64,000 nt of DNA. It comes from Clavaria fumosa (taxonomy: Eukaryota > Basidiomycota > Agaricomycetes > Agaricales > Clavariaceae). Positions 12,757-21,825 of the stretch are shown piece after piece. The position numbers and the translations under genes are program-made. Each line of letters begins with the position of its first letter. Positions within the stretch are counted from its first letter, which is position 1. A model generated the notes under the pieces. That model did not search any database. It was given only the letters and a program-made list of their open reading frames with translations, and was not told where the DNA came from. The stretch is from positions 62,001 to 126,000 of the forward strand of contig OX637805.1 of the NCBI GenBank assembly GCA_951802425.1, read 5' to 3'.

Positions 12757-14012
12757 CCACAGCTAATAGCTGTAACTAGTCTACCAGACCCACAGCAACT
12801 AGCTGCAACTAGTCCACTAGATCCACAGCTAGTAGCTGTAACTAATTCACCAGGTCTACAGCTAGTAATTGACTAGACCCACAGCTAGTAGCTGCAACTA
12901 GTCCACTAGGCCCACAGCTGGTAGCTGCCACTAGTCCACTAGGTCCACAACTACTAGCTGCAACTAGTCTACTAGACCTACACCTACTAGCTGTAACTAG
13001 TTCACTACATCTACAGCTAGTAGCTGCAACTAGTCCACTAGGCCCACAGCTAGTAGCTGCAACTAGTCCACTAGGTCCACAGCTACTAGCTGTAACTAGT
13101 TCACTACATCTACAGCTAGTAGCTGTAGCTAGTTCACTAGATCTACAGCAACTAGCTGCAACTAGTTCACTAGATCCACAGCTAATGGCTGTAACTAGTC
13201 CACTAGGTCCACAACTACTAGCTGCAACTAGTCTACTAGACCTACACCTACTAGCTGTAACTAGTTCACTACATCTACAACTAATAACTGTAACTAGTTC
13301 ACTACATCTACAGCTAGTAGCTGCAACTAGTCCACTAGGCCCACAGCTACTAGCTGTAACTAGTTCACTACATCTACAGCTAATAGCTGCAACTAGTCCA
13401 CTGGACCTACACCTACTAGCTGCAACTAGTTCACTACATCTACAACTAATAGCTGTAACTAGTTCACTAGATCTACAGCTAGTAGCTGCAACTAGTCCAC
13501 TAGGTCCACAGCTACTAGCTGTAACTAGTTCACTACATCTACAGCTAATAGCTGCAACTAGTCTACTAGACCTACACCTACTAGCTGCAACTAGTTCACT
13601 ACATCTACAACTAATAGCTGTAACTAGTTCACTACATCTACAGCTAGTAGCTGTAACTAGTCCACTAGGCCCACAGCTAGTAGCTGCAACTAGTCCACTA
13701 GGCCCACAGCTAGTTGCTGCAACTAGTCCACTAGGCCCACAGCTAGTAGCTGCAACTAGTCCACTAGGCCCACAGCTACTAGCTGTAACTAGTTCACTAC
13801 ATCTACAGCTAATAGCTGCAACTAGTCCACTAGACCTACACCTACTTGCTGCACCTAGTCCACTAGATCCACAACTGGTAGCTGTAACTAGTCCACTGGA
13901 CCCACAGCTAGCAGCTGTAACTAGTTCACTAGACCCATAGCTAGCACCTGCAACTAGTCCACCAGGTCCACACCTAGTAGCTGTAACTAGTCCACTAGAT
14001 CCACAGCTGTCA
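12757..14012. repeat. 33-bp tandem array, right arm (inverted)
   Basis: About 38 units, the reverse complement of the left-arm array. The order of unit variants near the inner edge mirrors the left arm, and the missing kilobase lies in the outer part. Confidence 0.92.
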
Positions 14013-14196
14013 GCTGTATCTAGTCTACTAGTCCCCCATGTACTACCTTTGACAAGTTAACTTGACAAGTTGACTGACCATAAGGATTCCTTGTCCAGCT
14101 GTAGCTGCAAAGAGTACACTATGAATTATACCTAACTGCTGTGTCTAGTTAATTATTTCATTCAGTACTACTGCTCAGGGGTGGCTCACACCATGG

Positions 14197-14483
14197 TTTC
14201 CAGGCACAACTAGGATATATTTGGTAACTATGCTAACTACGCTGCGAGTACATTGCGGACATATGAATTGATGTCCTCTGGGACTTGTTCTTGGGCAGCT
14301 GTGGTGGCCTCTAGCTCTAGCAACTCCTGTTCCCAGTCCAAGCCCTCAGTAAATGATAGTTCGCAATCTTTCCGAAGAGAGTACTTAAGAATCTGAAGAG
14401 CCTCCATGAAATCAGGTGAGATTCGGTTTCGTCAGGCAGTCATTGTCTCTTTTGCTGATGAAAATACCCGCAGAAAAGGCAAG
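14197..14483. other. Short spacer, nothing recognised
   Basis: Non-repetitive DNA between the foldback flank and the broken minus-strand ORF. No gene seen. Confidence 0.4.
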
Positions 14484-15151
14484 TCAGCGCCGCGAAGTCA
14501 ACGGAATTTTGGACAGGACCTGCTGCTTGGTGCTGGCCAGGATGTTCAGTGCGTAGCTCAGGATAGGACCCGTCACCTGGCCCCCATAGAGGTCCATCAC
14601 CCTGTTGTCATACAGGAAGTTGTAAATAGTGTACAGTTCAGTCGGCGCATGGTCCATCGCCAAGGGAAGGCATCGGACATAAGCGAGATCGGCCGAGACC
14701 ACCGTGCCAGCGGTGAGGTGCTGCACTGACCAATATGCAGGACCCCACACCTGAGCACCACTGTAGGTGCGAGTGTAATACGACATTCGAAGAGAGAAAT
14801 AGTAGTCGGAGAATAGATGACCGTGACATCCGTGAAATTGGCGCTGCCAATCGTGATGGAGCTTGTGGATAAAGTCTCGAACGGGCCGCCGGAGATGTAA
14901 TGCATCCAAAGAATGCTAGTGCCGTTGTTGGTGATCCGAAGGAGGTTCTCACCGAAAATGCTAATCTTGGTCTCTGCGCCCCCAGCCGCATTGATGTGCA
15001 TGCGATATGTCATGATACCGATGGGATTCATGAGCGGCAAGACGACTTGGGGGGTAACTGCAGAGTTGGTAGTTGACAAGGAAGCTGTCGCAGCTCGCAA
15101 GTAGTCAGTAGTGTATGTCATGGGGATGGCATTGGCGGGTTGCGTCACCAC
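14484..15151 (-). pseudogene. Broken ORF of unknown origin, capsid-like composition
   Basis: Two minus-strand frames together form one protein of about 220 residues. The first runs from 15151 to about 14790 and the second continues to the stop at 14484, so a frame change lies near 14790. The sequence is rich in Thr, Ser, Ile and aromatic residues with alternating hydrophobic stretches, as in beta-rich or virion-type proteins, but no family was recognised. Its 5' side stops about 10 bp from the 69-bp foldback-terminus copy, which marks a breakpoint with an unrelated retroelement gag. An integrated RNA-virus capsid gene is one possibility, at low confidence. Confidence 0.35.
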
Positions 15152-15161
15152 AGTCCAGATG

Positions 15162-15230
15162 CAGTAGTACTGAATGAAATAATTAACTAGACACAGCAGT
15201 TAGGTATAATTCATAGTGTACTCTTTGCAG
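15162..15230. repeat. Solitary 69-bp copy of the foldback terminus
   Basis: Identical by eye over 69 bp to the left end of the foldback element (8691-8759) and, inverted, to its right end. The match stops exactly at TTTGCAG. It forms the junction between the unknown ORF and the truncated gag gene, with no array or second terminus attached. Confidence 0.9.
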
Positions 15231-16094
15231 CGGGGTTCCCTGTCTTGTTCCAGGTGGAGGCTGCCTGTTCCATTGCGCAGGCGGTAGTCCTTGCTGTTGT
15301 TGTTGCTGCTGCGGTGCACGCGACTGCCATTGTGCTTGTTGGGGTTGCTGGACGGGCGGTGCACTCCACTGGTTCGGTCCTGGGTACGCAATTTGCGGTT
15401 GCCACTGTGGCGACCGCCAAAAACGGTTCTGAGGGGGTAGGCGTTGCGCAGGCTGGTTCCAAGCGGGGCGGGGAGCAGGTGCTGTTTGGGCTCGCATTTC
15501 TCTTTGCACCGCTGTGTGCAGCTGGTGCTGGCAGTCTAGTCGTATTGTGAGCACCCGAAAAGCCTGGTAATCCGCAGGTTGCTCGGCGCAAGAGAGCACT
15601 TTCTCCATCAGTTTAAGGTGTAGGGCCCTCATTAGTAGTGCATGGATCACATTCCAGTGCGTCTCTTCATCGTAGCTGGCCTGATTCATGAGAGTTTCGA
15701 ATTTCTGGAAGAACTGTGCAGCATCCATCTGCACCTGCCTGAAGACGTTAATCTTCTGGACTGCTAGGGCTTGGTCTTCGATAGGGGCAAAAGCCTCCCT
15801 CATCCTTGCTTCAAAGGTCGCCCAAATGACCTGTTCTCCTCCTTCCTCTAGTAAAACCATGGCTGCTTGGTTTGCCCATTCGGCGGCGTAGCCTTCTGTC
15901 ATATTGCTCAAGGTAAAAACCACCTTGAGGAAGTCCGTGGGGTATCTGGTAGCATTCACCCTAAACTCCAGGTGAAGGCTTCGAAGGAATGTTTGGAACT
16001 CCGTTCGCTCTCCTGAGTAAGGGGCGATCTTCAAGTTCAGTGTTATCACTGCCGCTGCGGGAGCAGGGGCAGGTGCGGGAGCAGCGTCGGCCAT
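15183..16094 (-). pseudogene. gag: Ty3-type retrotransposon Gag, 3' truncated
   Basis: ATG at 16094. An Ala/Pro-rich start is followed by a helical retrotransposon Gag region: YSGERTEFQTFLRSL, a stretch resembling the usual GxAxxW core around residues 74-79, and a Gln/Pro-rich tail from about residue 205. No zinc knuckle is present because the frame runs into the 69-bp foldback-terminus copy (its last 11 or so codons are that repeat). Protease, RT and integrase are missing. It lies 4 bp after the stop of an upstream ORF and belongs to the element whose LTR is at 16748-17095. Confidence 0.75.
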
Positions 16095-16098
16095 TTGT

Positions 16099-16728
16099 TC
16101 AATCGAGGTCTTCGAGCCAAATTCGGGGTGGGTCCTGGAAGATGTTTATTCGTAGGCGGTCTTGGAAGCTGCCAAAGGTAAGGTCGGTCTGTGCTTCGGA
16201 AGAGCGGCGGTCGGGTAGGTTGTCAGTCTGTACTGTGACAGACGTGTGGGTATCGTCTTCGAGTTCCTCGAAGGCGCTGTAGTAGTCGGTTTCGTTGTCA
16301 AAGAGGAGTTCTTCTCCTGCTAGGAAATCCAAGGTTTCTTGTTCAAATGCTTCTTCGGCGGCCACTTCGGAGAGCAAGGCTACCAGTCTGGTACGGAATA
16401 TTCGCCACTCGGGTCGGTGCGCGATCGATGTGGCGTTGTTCGTGCTCGGGTCTGTTGGTACACAAAGTCGTCGGGTAGCAAAGTGATAGCATGGCGCCAA
16501 TTGGGCGGCTTCGGACTGTCTCGGGTACAGGAACCGCTCGTAGGTTCTGCTCTGTGGTGTGCTCGGTGGTGTCAATTGCTCGAAATTTGTGTCTTCGTCG
16601 AATCCTACTAAGGCTCTGCGCCTTTCGTGCTGTTCAAACGCTGTCCAGTAGCGCACCAGTTCTTTCTTCTTGGAATACGCAGACCTTGCTTCGGTCTGGG
16701 CAGGGTGAGGGTGCCTAGGTCCGTGAGG
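16099..16728 (-). CDS. Small ORF upstream of Gag in truncated Ty3 element
   Basis: An open minus-strand frame between the LTR and gag, about 185-210 codons. It is acidic and Ser/Thr-rich with a basic, aromatic start and ends a few bases before the gag ATG. It could be an N-terminal Gag portion separated by a stop or an accessory ORF. No ATG is obvious at the 5' end (a GTG at 16656 and further open sequence upstream), so start and function are unknown. Confidence 0.4.
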   Translation of the reverse strand, partial: PHGPRHPHPAQTEARSAYSKKKELVRYWTAFEQHERRRALVGFDEDTNFEQLTPPSTPQSRTYERFLYPRQSEAAQLAPCYHFATRRLCVPTDPSTNNATSIAHRPEWRIFRTRLVALLSEVAAEEAFEQETLDFLAGEELLFDNETDYYSAFEELEDDTHTSVTVQTDNLPDRRSSEAQTDLTFGSFQDRLRINIFQDPPRIWLEDLD

Positions 16729-16747
16729 AGGTAGGCGGGGGAGAGGT

Positions 16748-17095
16748 TGTTACTTGTCAACTAAAGTCGCGTTGACTCTCAGGTATTCGAGGAACTCAGG
16801 TAAGAGTCGGTCGAATGAGAGCAAAGGAGGTAAGTGATTGGGAGTAACAACCTAAGGGTAGGTGTTACTCGAGAGACTACTTATATAGTACATGGGTGTG
16901 AGTCATAAAGAGTCATAATGAGAGACAGCCGACACATGTAAACAACGAGGCGCGTGATGACTCATGGTGATAGCATAGAAGGAGGGAAGGCATGTGGTAC
17001 ATGACGGGCGAAGGGAGAGGGGTGTGTGCATGGTGTGAAGGGTAAAAGAAGGGGGTGTGACGTACGAAAGGGGTGGGGACGGCGCAATTGTAACA
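16748..17095 (-). repeat. 5' LTR of truncated Ty3 element
   Basis: On the minus strand: TGTTACAATTGCGCC at 17095 to CAAGTAACA at 16748, 348 bp, TG..CA ends. A TATA-like CTATATAAG lies near 16890. The flank at 17096 (cagagtaattg) also occurs uninterrupted at about 29760, giving the empty-site sequence on this side. Confidence 0.65.
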
Positions 17096-17532
17096 CAGAG
17101 TAATTGAAACAAAGTCAGGGTGTATTATTCATGCACTATACTCAATCTTTCAATGTGATCCCATTTGATTTAGGTGCCACCACAAGTACAAACTTGTGTG
17201 AGGATGTGAGAACTGGATTCTGACTATATGCTGGAATTGTTGCTTTGTGGGTGATGGGAGGGGGGAGAGAGGGATGGAATATGATAGGTATGGGATGGCC
17301 CAGTATAGCATTGCAATTATTTTGGAATCCTATGGTTGGTTTTGATAAACGGGAGAATTTTGACTGGGTTGGTCAGCAGCTTTGGCATGCATTGGGAAAT
17401 GAGTTTTGGGAAAATGTAAACCATGGAAATTGGGGATAAGAGGGGTAGATATAGGCACACAAAATTTCAAAAGACTAGCTTGAGTGGTTAGCTTGCAGTG
17501 AAAGAAAGCGCAGATACTCCATCTGCACAAGG
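17096..17532. repeat. Direct repeat A, about 440 bp
   Basis: Nearly identical (about 5 differences) to 29759-30195. The outer LTR element inserted at its end; its last bases (actatgctgttag) resume at 29545. Its left end is cut by the truncated Ty3 element. The class is unknown; with copy B 200 bp beyond, it could be the terminal repeats of a small element. Confidence 0.7.
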
Positions 17533-18374
17533 TGTTAAGATCTGATTCTTTGCTTCAAAGCAGGAGTAGGAGGGGTAGTGTAGAGGAGACCAAAAAGGAG
17601 GGTGGCAAAGGCGAAGCCGGAGCAGAGCAGAGTCCGGTCGGAGTCCGGATCGGAGTTGCGCAAGGACTTCTCCTCTACACAAAGGAGAAGGACTAGAAGG
17701 AGGTCAAAGGTGTTGGGACTATGGCCTCAACTTATGGGTTGTGCCACCACGTGTATACGTGTCCCAATTTAACCTTGCTGGTACTTTGCTTTCCAGGACA
17801 AGGAAGGATGAAGTCCGAAGGGAAATCGCCTGGAGTCCGTCGGAGTCTGCCGGAGTTTTGCGGAACTTGTCGGGACTGTCGAGAACAGTGAGGACGAAGT
17901 CGCTTAATGCACAGACCAAGTGACAAGGACCAGAAATAACGTTAATATTCGAACTGAGGATCATGGAGATACATGGGGGCTTATATGCTACTAGGGTAGG
18001 GCATAGGGCAGACTGTGAAACATGAATATATCAAATATGCATAGTAATTTCACCTGAGGAGTGGGAAGGCATAGATGATACATGTAAGGCAAAGAATAAG
18101 TTCCCATGGGTAGTGGGCATTGTCCCAATGGTTACCAACCATGGAATAGCACCAGGGAACATGCTAGAAACAAAGTCCATATGGTCCGAAGGACCAATAT
18201 CGAAGTCCGACGAAAGTCCGGTCCGGAATTTCGGAGTTGGAGCCGGAGCGGAGATGGAGCAGAGCGGAGTTTGGGCAGAACTGTGTCGGAGATGCCGGAG
18301 ATGCTTCGGAGTTGCGTTGGAGGTGCTTCGGAGGTGTTTCGGAGGTGATTAGGTGACTGGATAGGACCGTGACA
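17533..18374 (-). repeat. Left LTR of non-autonomous element
   Basis: 842 bp. It differs from the right LTR at 14 positions by my reading, all transitions and 13 of them at CpG. Confidence 0.85.
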
Positions 18375-19625
18375 GTATCCCCCTCTTAGGGTCGAGCCCT
18401 CGAGACCCTTAAGTGACTGTATTTCACTGTGTGGGTTGGAGAGAGTTGGAGCTGGAGGTGAGGTCGGAGAGGGTGGAACTCAAGCTGGAGTTGGAGTCGG
18501 AGGTCTGGAGCAGGTCGGAGATGGTGCAGAGGGTGTCGGAGATGTGAAGCGGAGGTGTGGAGCTGAGAGCATCGGAGTTTTGGGGGTTCAGAGTTTTGGA
18601 GCAGAGGTGTGGAGGTGAGGGAGTTGGACTTTTGGAGATTCAGAGTGGAGGTACAGAGGAGCAGAAGTGTGGAGGGAGGAATCAGAGATGAGTGGAGGTG
18701 CAGAATTGAATTTTGGAGTTTTGGAGTGGAGTGCAGAGGTGTGGAATCGGAGTTGGAGCGGAGGTGCGGAGGTGTGGAATCGGAGTTGGAGAAGAGGTAA
18801 GGGAATCGAAGTTTTGGAGGTTTGGAGAGAGGTGCAGAGGTGCGGAAATGGAGTCAGAGTCTCAGAGGAGAGGTGCAGAGGTAGCAGAGTTGGAGTCAGA
18901 GCAGCGGAGTAGCGGAGCGGAGGTGCGGAGCGGAGGTGCAGAGGTGCAGAGTGGAGGTGCGGAGGTGGCAGAGTGTGGAGTCAGAGCAGTGGAGTAGCGG
19001 AGCGGAGGTGCGGAGGTGCAGAGTGGAAGTGTGGAGGTAGCAGAGTGTGGAGGGGGGGCCAGAAAAGGTCGGAGATGCTGGGAGGCTGTGAGGACCTATT
19101 GTAAGTTCAATCACCCCCCCCCTCCTACAAAAATTTTTTATCTTAAGAAAAAATTTTCCAAGTTTTACTAAGGGATTGTGAAGAAGTGGGCTAGAGTAGA
19201 CAGAAGAGTAGAACAAAAACAGGAAACAAGGAGTGTTGGAGTTGTACAAAAGGTAACAATGTATGGAACAAGATTTCGGAGTTTTGTGAAGTCAAGAAAA
19301 GTGAGGGAATCAAAGTATCAAAAAATATGAAAAAAAAAGAGTTCATGGGGATTGGAGTAACAGGAAACATAAGGACATAGGAAGCATAACAATGTAGCAA
19401 AGGAACATAATTTTGGAATTTCGGAGTTTTTGGAGCATCGGAGGAGGGCGGAATCTCGGAGTTTCGAAGATGCAGAGTCCGAGAATGTGAGTGCGGAGTG
19501 GTCTGGAGCTGTGTGGAGATGTGGCGTGGAGGTCCGAGACCACATCAGAGGAGTTCAGAGTAGTTCAGAGTAGCAAGGATTGCATGAGCAACCTTGCTGG
19601 ACAGATGTGTTCACAAGATAGCAAT
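18375..19625. repeat. Internal region of non-autonomous element, left part
   Basis: From 18430 to about 19060 it is a degenerate GGAGGTGCGGAGGTGTGGA-like repeat. Open frames here (for example 18436-18618, 18713-18997) are low-complexity by-products. At about 19110 there is a C-rich then A/T-rich patch. The last bases (19621-19625, gcaat) are the target duplication of the nested chromovirus. Confidence 0.7.
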
Positions 19626-20372
19626 TGTTACGTCTATGTCGCGGAGGTCGGGCGGAGTAAAGTCCGGGCAGGAATGACAAAGTCCGGGCGTGTATGACAA
19701 AGTCCGGGCAGGAGTAACGAAGTCCAGGCGCGGTGGGGCGATCCGGAGTTTGGGCGGAGTTGGACTTGGGTTCGGACGAGACTTGGCGAACGTATTGAAA
19801 CGACGCCCTCTGCGGATCAGTGTCTCGGATTTCGGGAAGTCGAAGGAGACGGGTTTCGGGCTTTAGCGGAGTAGAATGCGAGTGGGCGAGGTTGATTATC
19901 AGACTGGCTAGACAAGGCGGTAATCTACGAGTACTTATACTAAAGTCCGGGGCGATGCTAGCGACGGAGATAACTCCGGTACGACTACGGAATCTGTTCG
20001 TAGCTACGGAGAAATGTCCGGGAGTCAGGAGAAGATCTTTACAACGGGACTACGGGACGGAGACGGAATCTGATCGGGACAAACGTTAAACTACTAACTA
20101 TGATTGTACGGATGTTTCCGGGAGTCCATCAATTGTCCGGGCGACGGGTCCGGGGCAGGACCAGTTCCTGGTTGCTCGAAGCAACAGCAACTAGTGCGGA
20201 CATCAGTTGGTGGCCCTTCAGGCACACTTCCTGATCCTGCGCTACGTCGCGCAAGTAAAGTCCGGCGCTCTGGACATAAGTCCGAGAGCCCGGAGTTGAG
20301 AACGGGGGTCCGGAGACCGCCGGAGAAGGTCGGAGAAGGCCGGAGAATAGTCCGGTTGGCACGGGCGTGACA
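19626..20372 (-). repeat. 3' LTR of chromovirus
   Basis: 747 bp; minus strand TGTCACGCCCG to GACGTAACA. The adjoining internal sequence, read on minus, ends in the purine-rich CTAAGAGGGAGATAC, a likely polypurine tract. Confidence 0.92.
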
Positions 20373-20518
20373 GTATCTCCCTCTTAGGGCCGAGCCCTCG
20401 AGGCCCTGGATCCGTTATCACCCCTGGACCGGATTGGGGCAACCGGATCAAGGCGATCGCGATCCGAGGACGGAAATGGGATCGGAGATTTCGTCGGAGT
20501 TCGAATTCCGTGGCCGGG

Positions 20519-20526
20519 TATATAAT
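20519..20526 (+). promoter_or_regulatory. TATA box of the antisense gene
   Basis: TATATAAT in a GC-rich context, 57 bp before the ATG at 20583. It lies inside the chromovirus between the 3' LTR and the antisense gene, so that gene appears to have its own promoter. Confidence 0.55.
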
Positions 20527-20582
20527 CCGGGGCATTAATCCACCACAGGTCCCCTCTCCTTAGACCTGACCCACCACCAGGC

Positions 20583-21749
20583 ATGGCTGAAGAAGAAAAC
20601 GGATATGAAGTACAACTCCAGAAACTCCAGGCGGAGATGGACGCGCTGAAGGCGAAGGCGCAGAGGGAGAAGGAGGCGGCGGAGCGGAGGAGGCAAGAGG
20701 AGGAGGAGGCGGAGATGAAACGGAGGGAAGAGGAGGCGGAGCGGAAACGGGAGGAGGAGGAGGCGGAGACGAGGAGGAAGGAGGAAGAGGCGGGGAAGAG
20801 AGCGAAGGAGCGGAGGAAGGAGTTGGAGGCGGCGCGAGCCACGACGAACATGGTGGCCAGCGTGGAGGAGTCGGTGCAGCTCCAGGAAGCGGCGGAGAAT
20901 GCGCTGCAGGAGCAAAAGGAGGAGGAGGCGCGGAAAAGGCGCGCAGCGGAGATCGCGGAGGCCCAGGGGACCTCGGCTGGAGTAACGCGTGAGCGTTGCT
21001 CCCAGAAAAAATTAGTAAGTCCTCCTTTCGTCGCCGGAGATCGCGCTAAACTCCGGTCCAGGAATGCAAATGGACGGGGCCGGCGAGGACCCGGAGTTGC
21101 GACCAGTGTCGGGAGAAGCGGGTCGGGTGCCTGTGGCCGGGGAAGGCCAAGGGCAAGGGAAAGGGAAAGGACAAGGGAAAGCGAGTCGCGCGTCGGGGGA
21201 CAAAGTCCGACGCCATGGTGGAGTCGGACTTGGATCGGAGGTCGGAGACGGAGGCGGAGGGCGAGCCGGAGGTGGAGGCGAGGCCGGCGAAAAAGCTCCG
21301 GGCCGAGGATTACGAGCCGGAGCTGGATCTCCAGTCCGCGAATTGGTTCCTCCGGGCCAGCGCGGAGAAGAACAACGAGATCCGGATGCACCGGAACTCG
21401 ATGGTGAAGGGGCTGGAGAAGATGACAAGGAGGCTGGAGGCGGCGATCGGGCAGGTGAGTCTTTTCCGGGGCTTCTGCGGAGTTCGGAACTGAACTCCGG
21501 CAGCTCGTCCCGGATTTCGTCGAGCACCTCAACATGAACAAGATGATCGCGGAGAGGGATCAACTTGCGCAGGATAACCGGATCCTGCAGAGGGTGCTGG
21601 AGCGACGAGATCTGGAGTTGGCCCGGGCGGTGGAGCAGGAGAGTGCGCGCTCCCGTCGATCTTCGTTGGTGGGAGTGCAGCCGGAGACCGGAGATGCGGA
21701 GATGGAGGCGGAGGATGCGGAGGGGGAACCGGACTTGGGTCCGGTGTAA
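20583..21749 (+). CDS. Antisense, spliced accessory gene of chromovirus (coiled coil plus Cys cluster)
   Basis: Three exons, 20583-21014, 21062-21454 and 21504-21749, separated by introns of 47 and 49 bp with GTAAGT..CAG and GTGAGT..CAG. All joins are phase 0, giving an uninterrupted protein of about 356 residues. Residues 1-120 are a highly charged Glu/Lys/Arg coiled coil. Around the first splice junction lies a cysteine cluster (RERCSQKKLEC, then SCDQCREKRVGC) like a Zn(II)2Cys6 motif lacking its first cysteine, followed by a Lys/Gly-rich basic stretch and a C-terminal coiled coil. ATG context is good (CCACCAGGCATGG). It converges on pol, 76 bp apart. Frame conservation across three exons argues for a functional gene. 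Function unknown; DNA or RNA binding is inferred. Confidence 0.75.
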
Positions 21750-21825
21750 ATTATCTTGTATATATATTTTTTTGCAATCGGATTTCCGTTGATCGGACTT
21801 CGTGTGAACTAAGTCCGAGTGGAGG

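Larger units (their letters stand above)
8691..14173. mobile_element. Foldback element with 33-bp tandem-repeat arms
   Basis: A 5,483-bp unit begins CAGTAGTACTGAATG and ends CATTCAGTACTACTG, flanked by the 7-bp direct repeat CTCAGGG (8684-8690 and 14174-14180). The two halves are inverted copies: a terminal segment of about 150 bp, a 33-bp tandem array, about 800 bp of unique sequence, then a 42-nt loop (11905-11946). The left arm is about 1 kb longer only because it carries more 33-bp units. The unique arm parts look identical except near the tip, where mismatches appear. No transposase is present. Long inverted repeats built of tandem units are the hallmark of foldback elements; the mobilising enzyme is unknown. 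Confidence 0.8.
8574..14196. mobile_element. Short GGCTCGGC element, split by the foldback insertion
   Basis: Left part 8574-8690 (CCATGGTTCGGCTCGGC...) and right part 14174-14196 (...GTGGCTCACACCATGG) bracket the foldback element. Removing it and one target duplication leaves a unit of about 130 bp with CCATGG at both ends and partly inverted termini. It is probably a tiny non-autonomous element; its class is unknown. Confidence 0.45.

Noticed and set aside
13185..13940. 251-codon ORF
   Set aside because: Same array on the right arm of the foldback.
8850..14012. CRISPR-like array
   Set aside because: Units are contiguous with no unique spacers, and the context is a eukaryotic foldback element.
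18436..18997. Glu/Arg/Val-rich ORFs
   Set aside because: GGAG-type degenerate repeat in the non-autonomous element.
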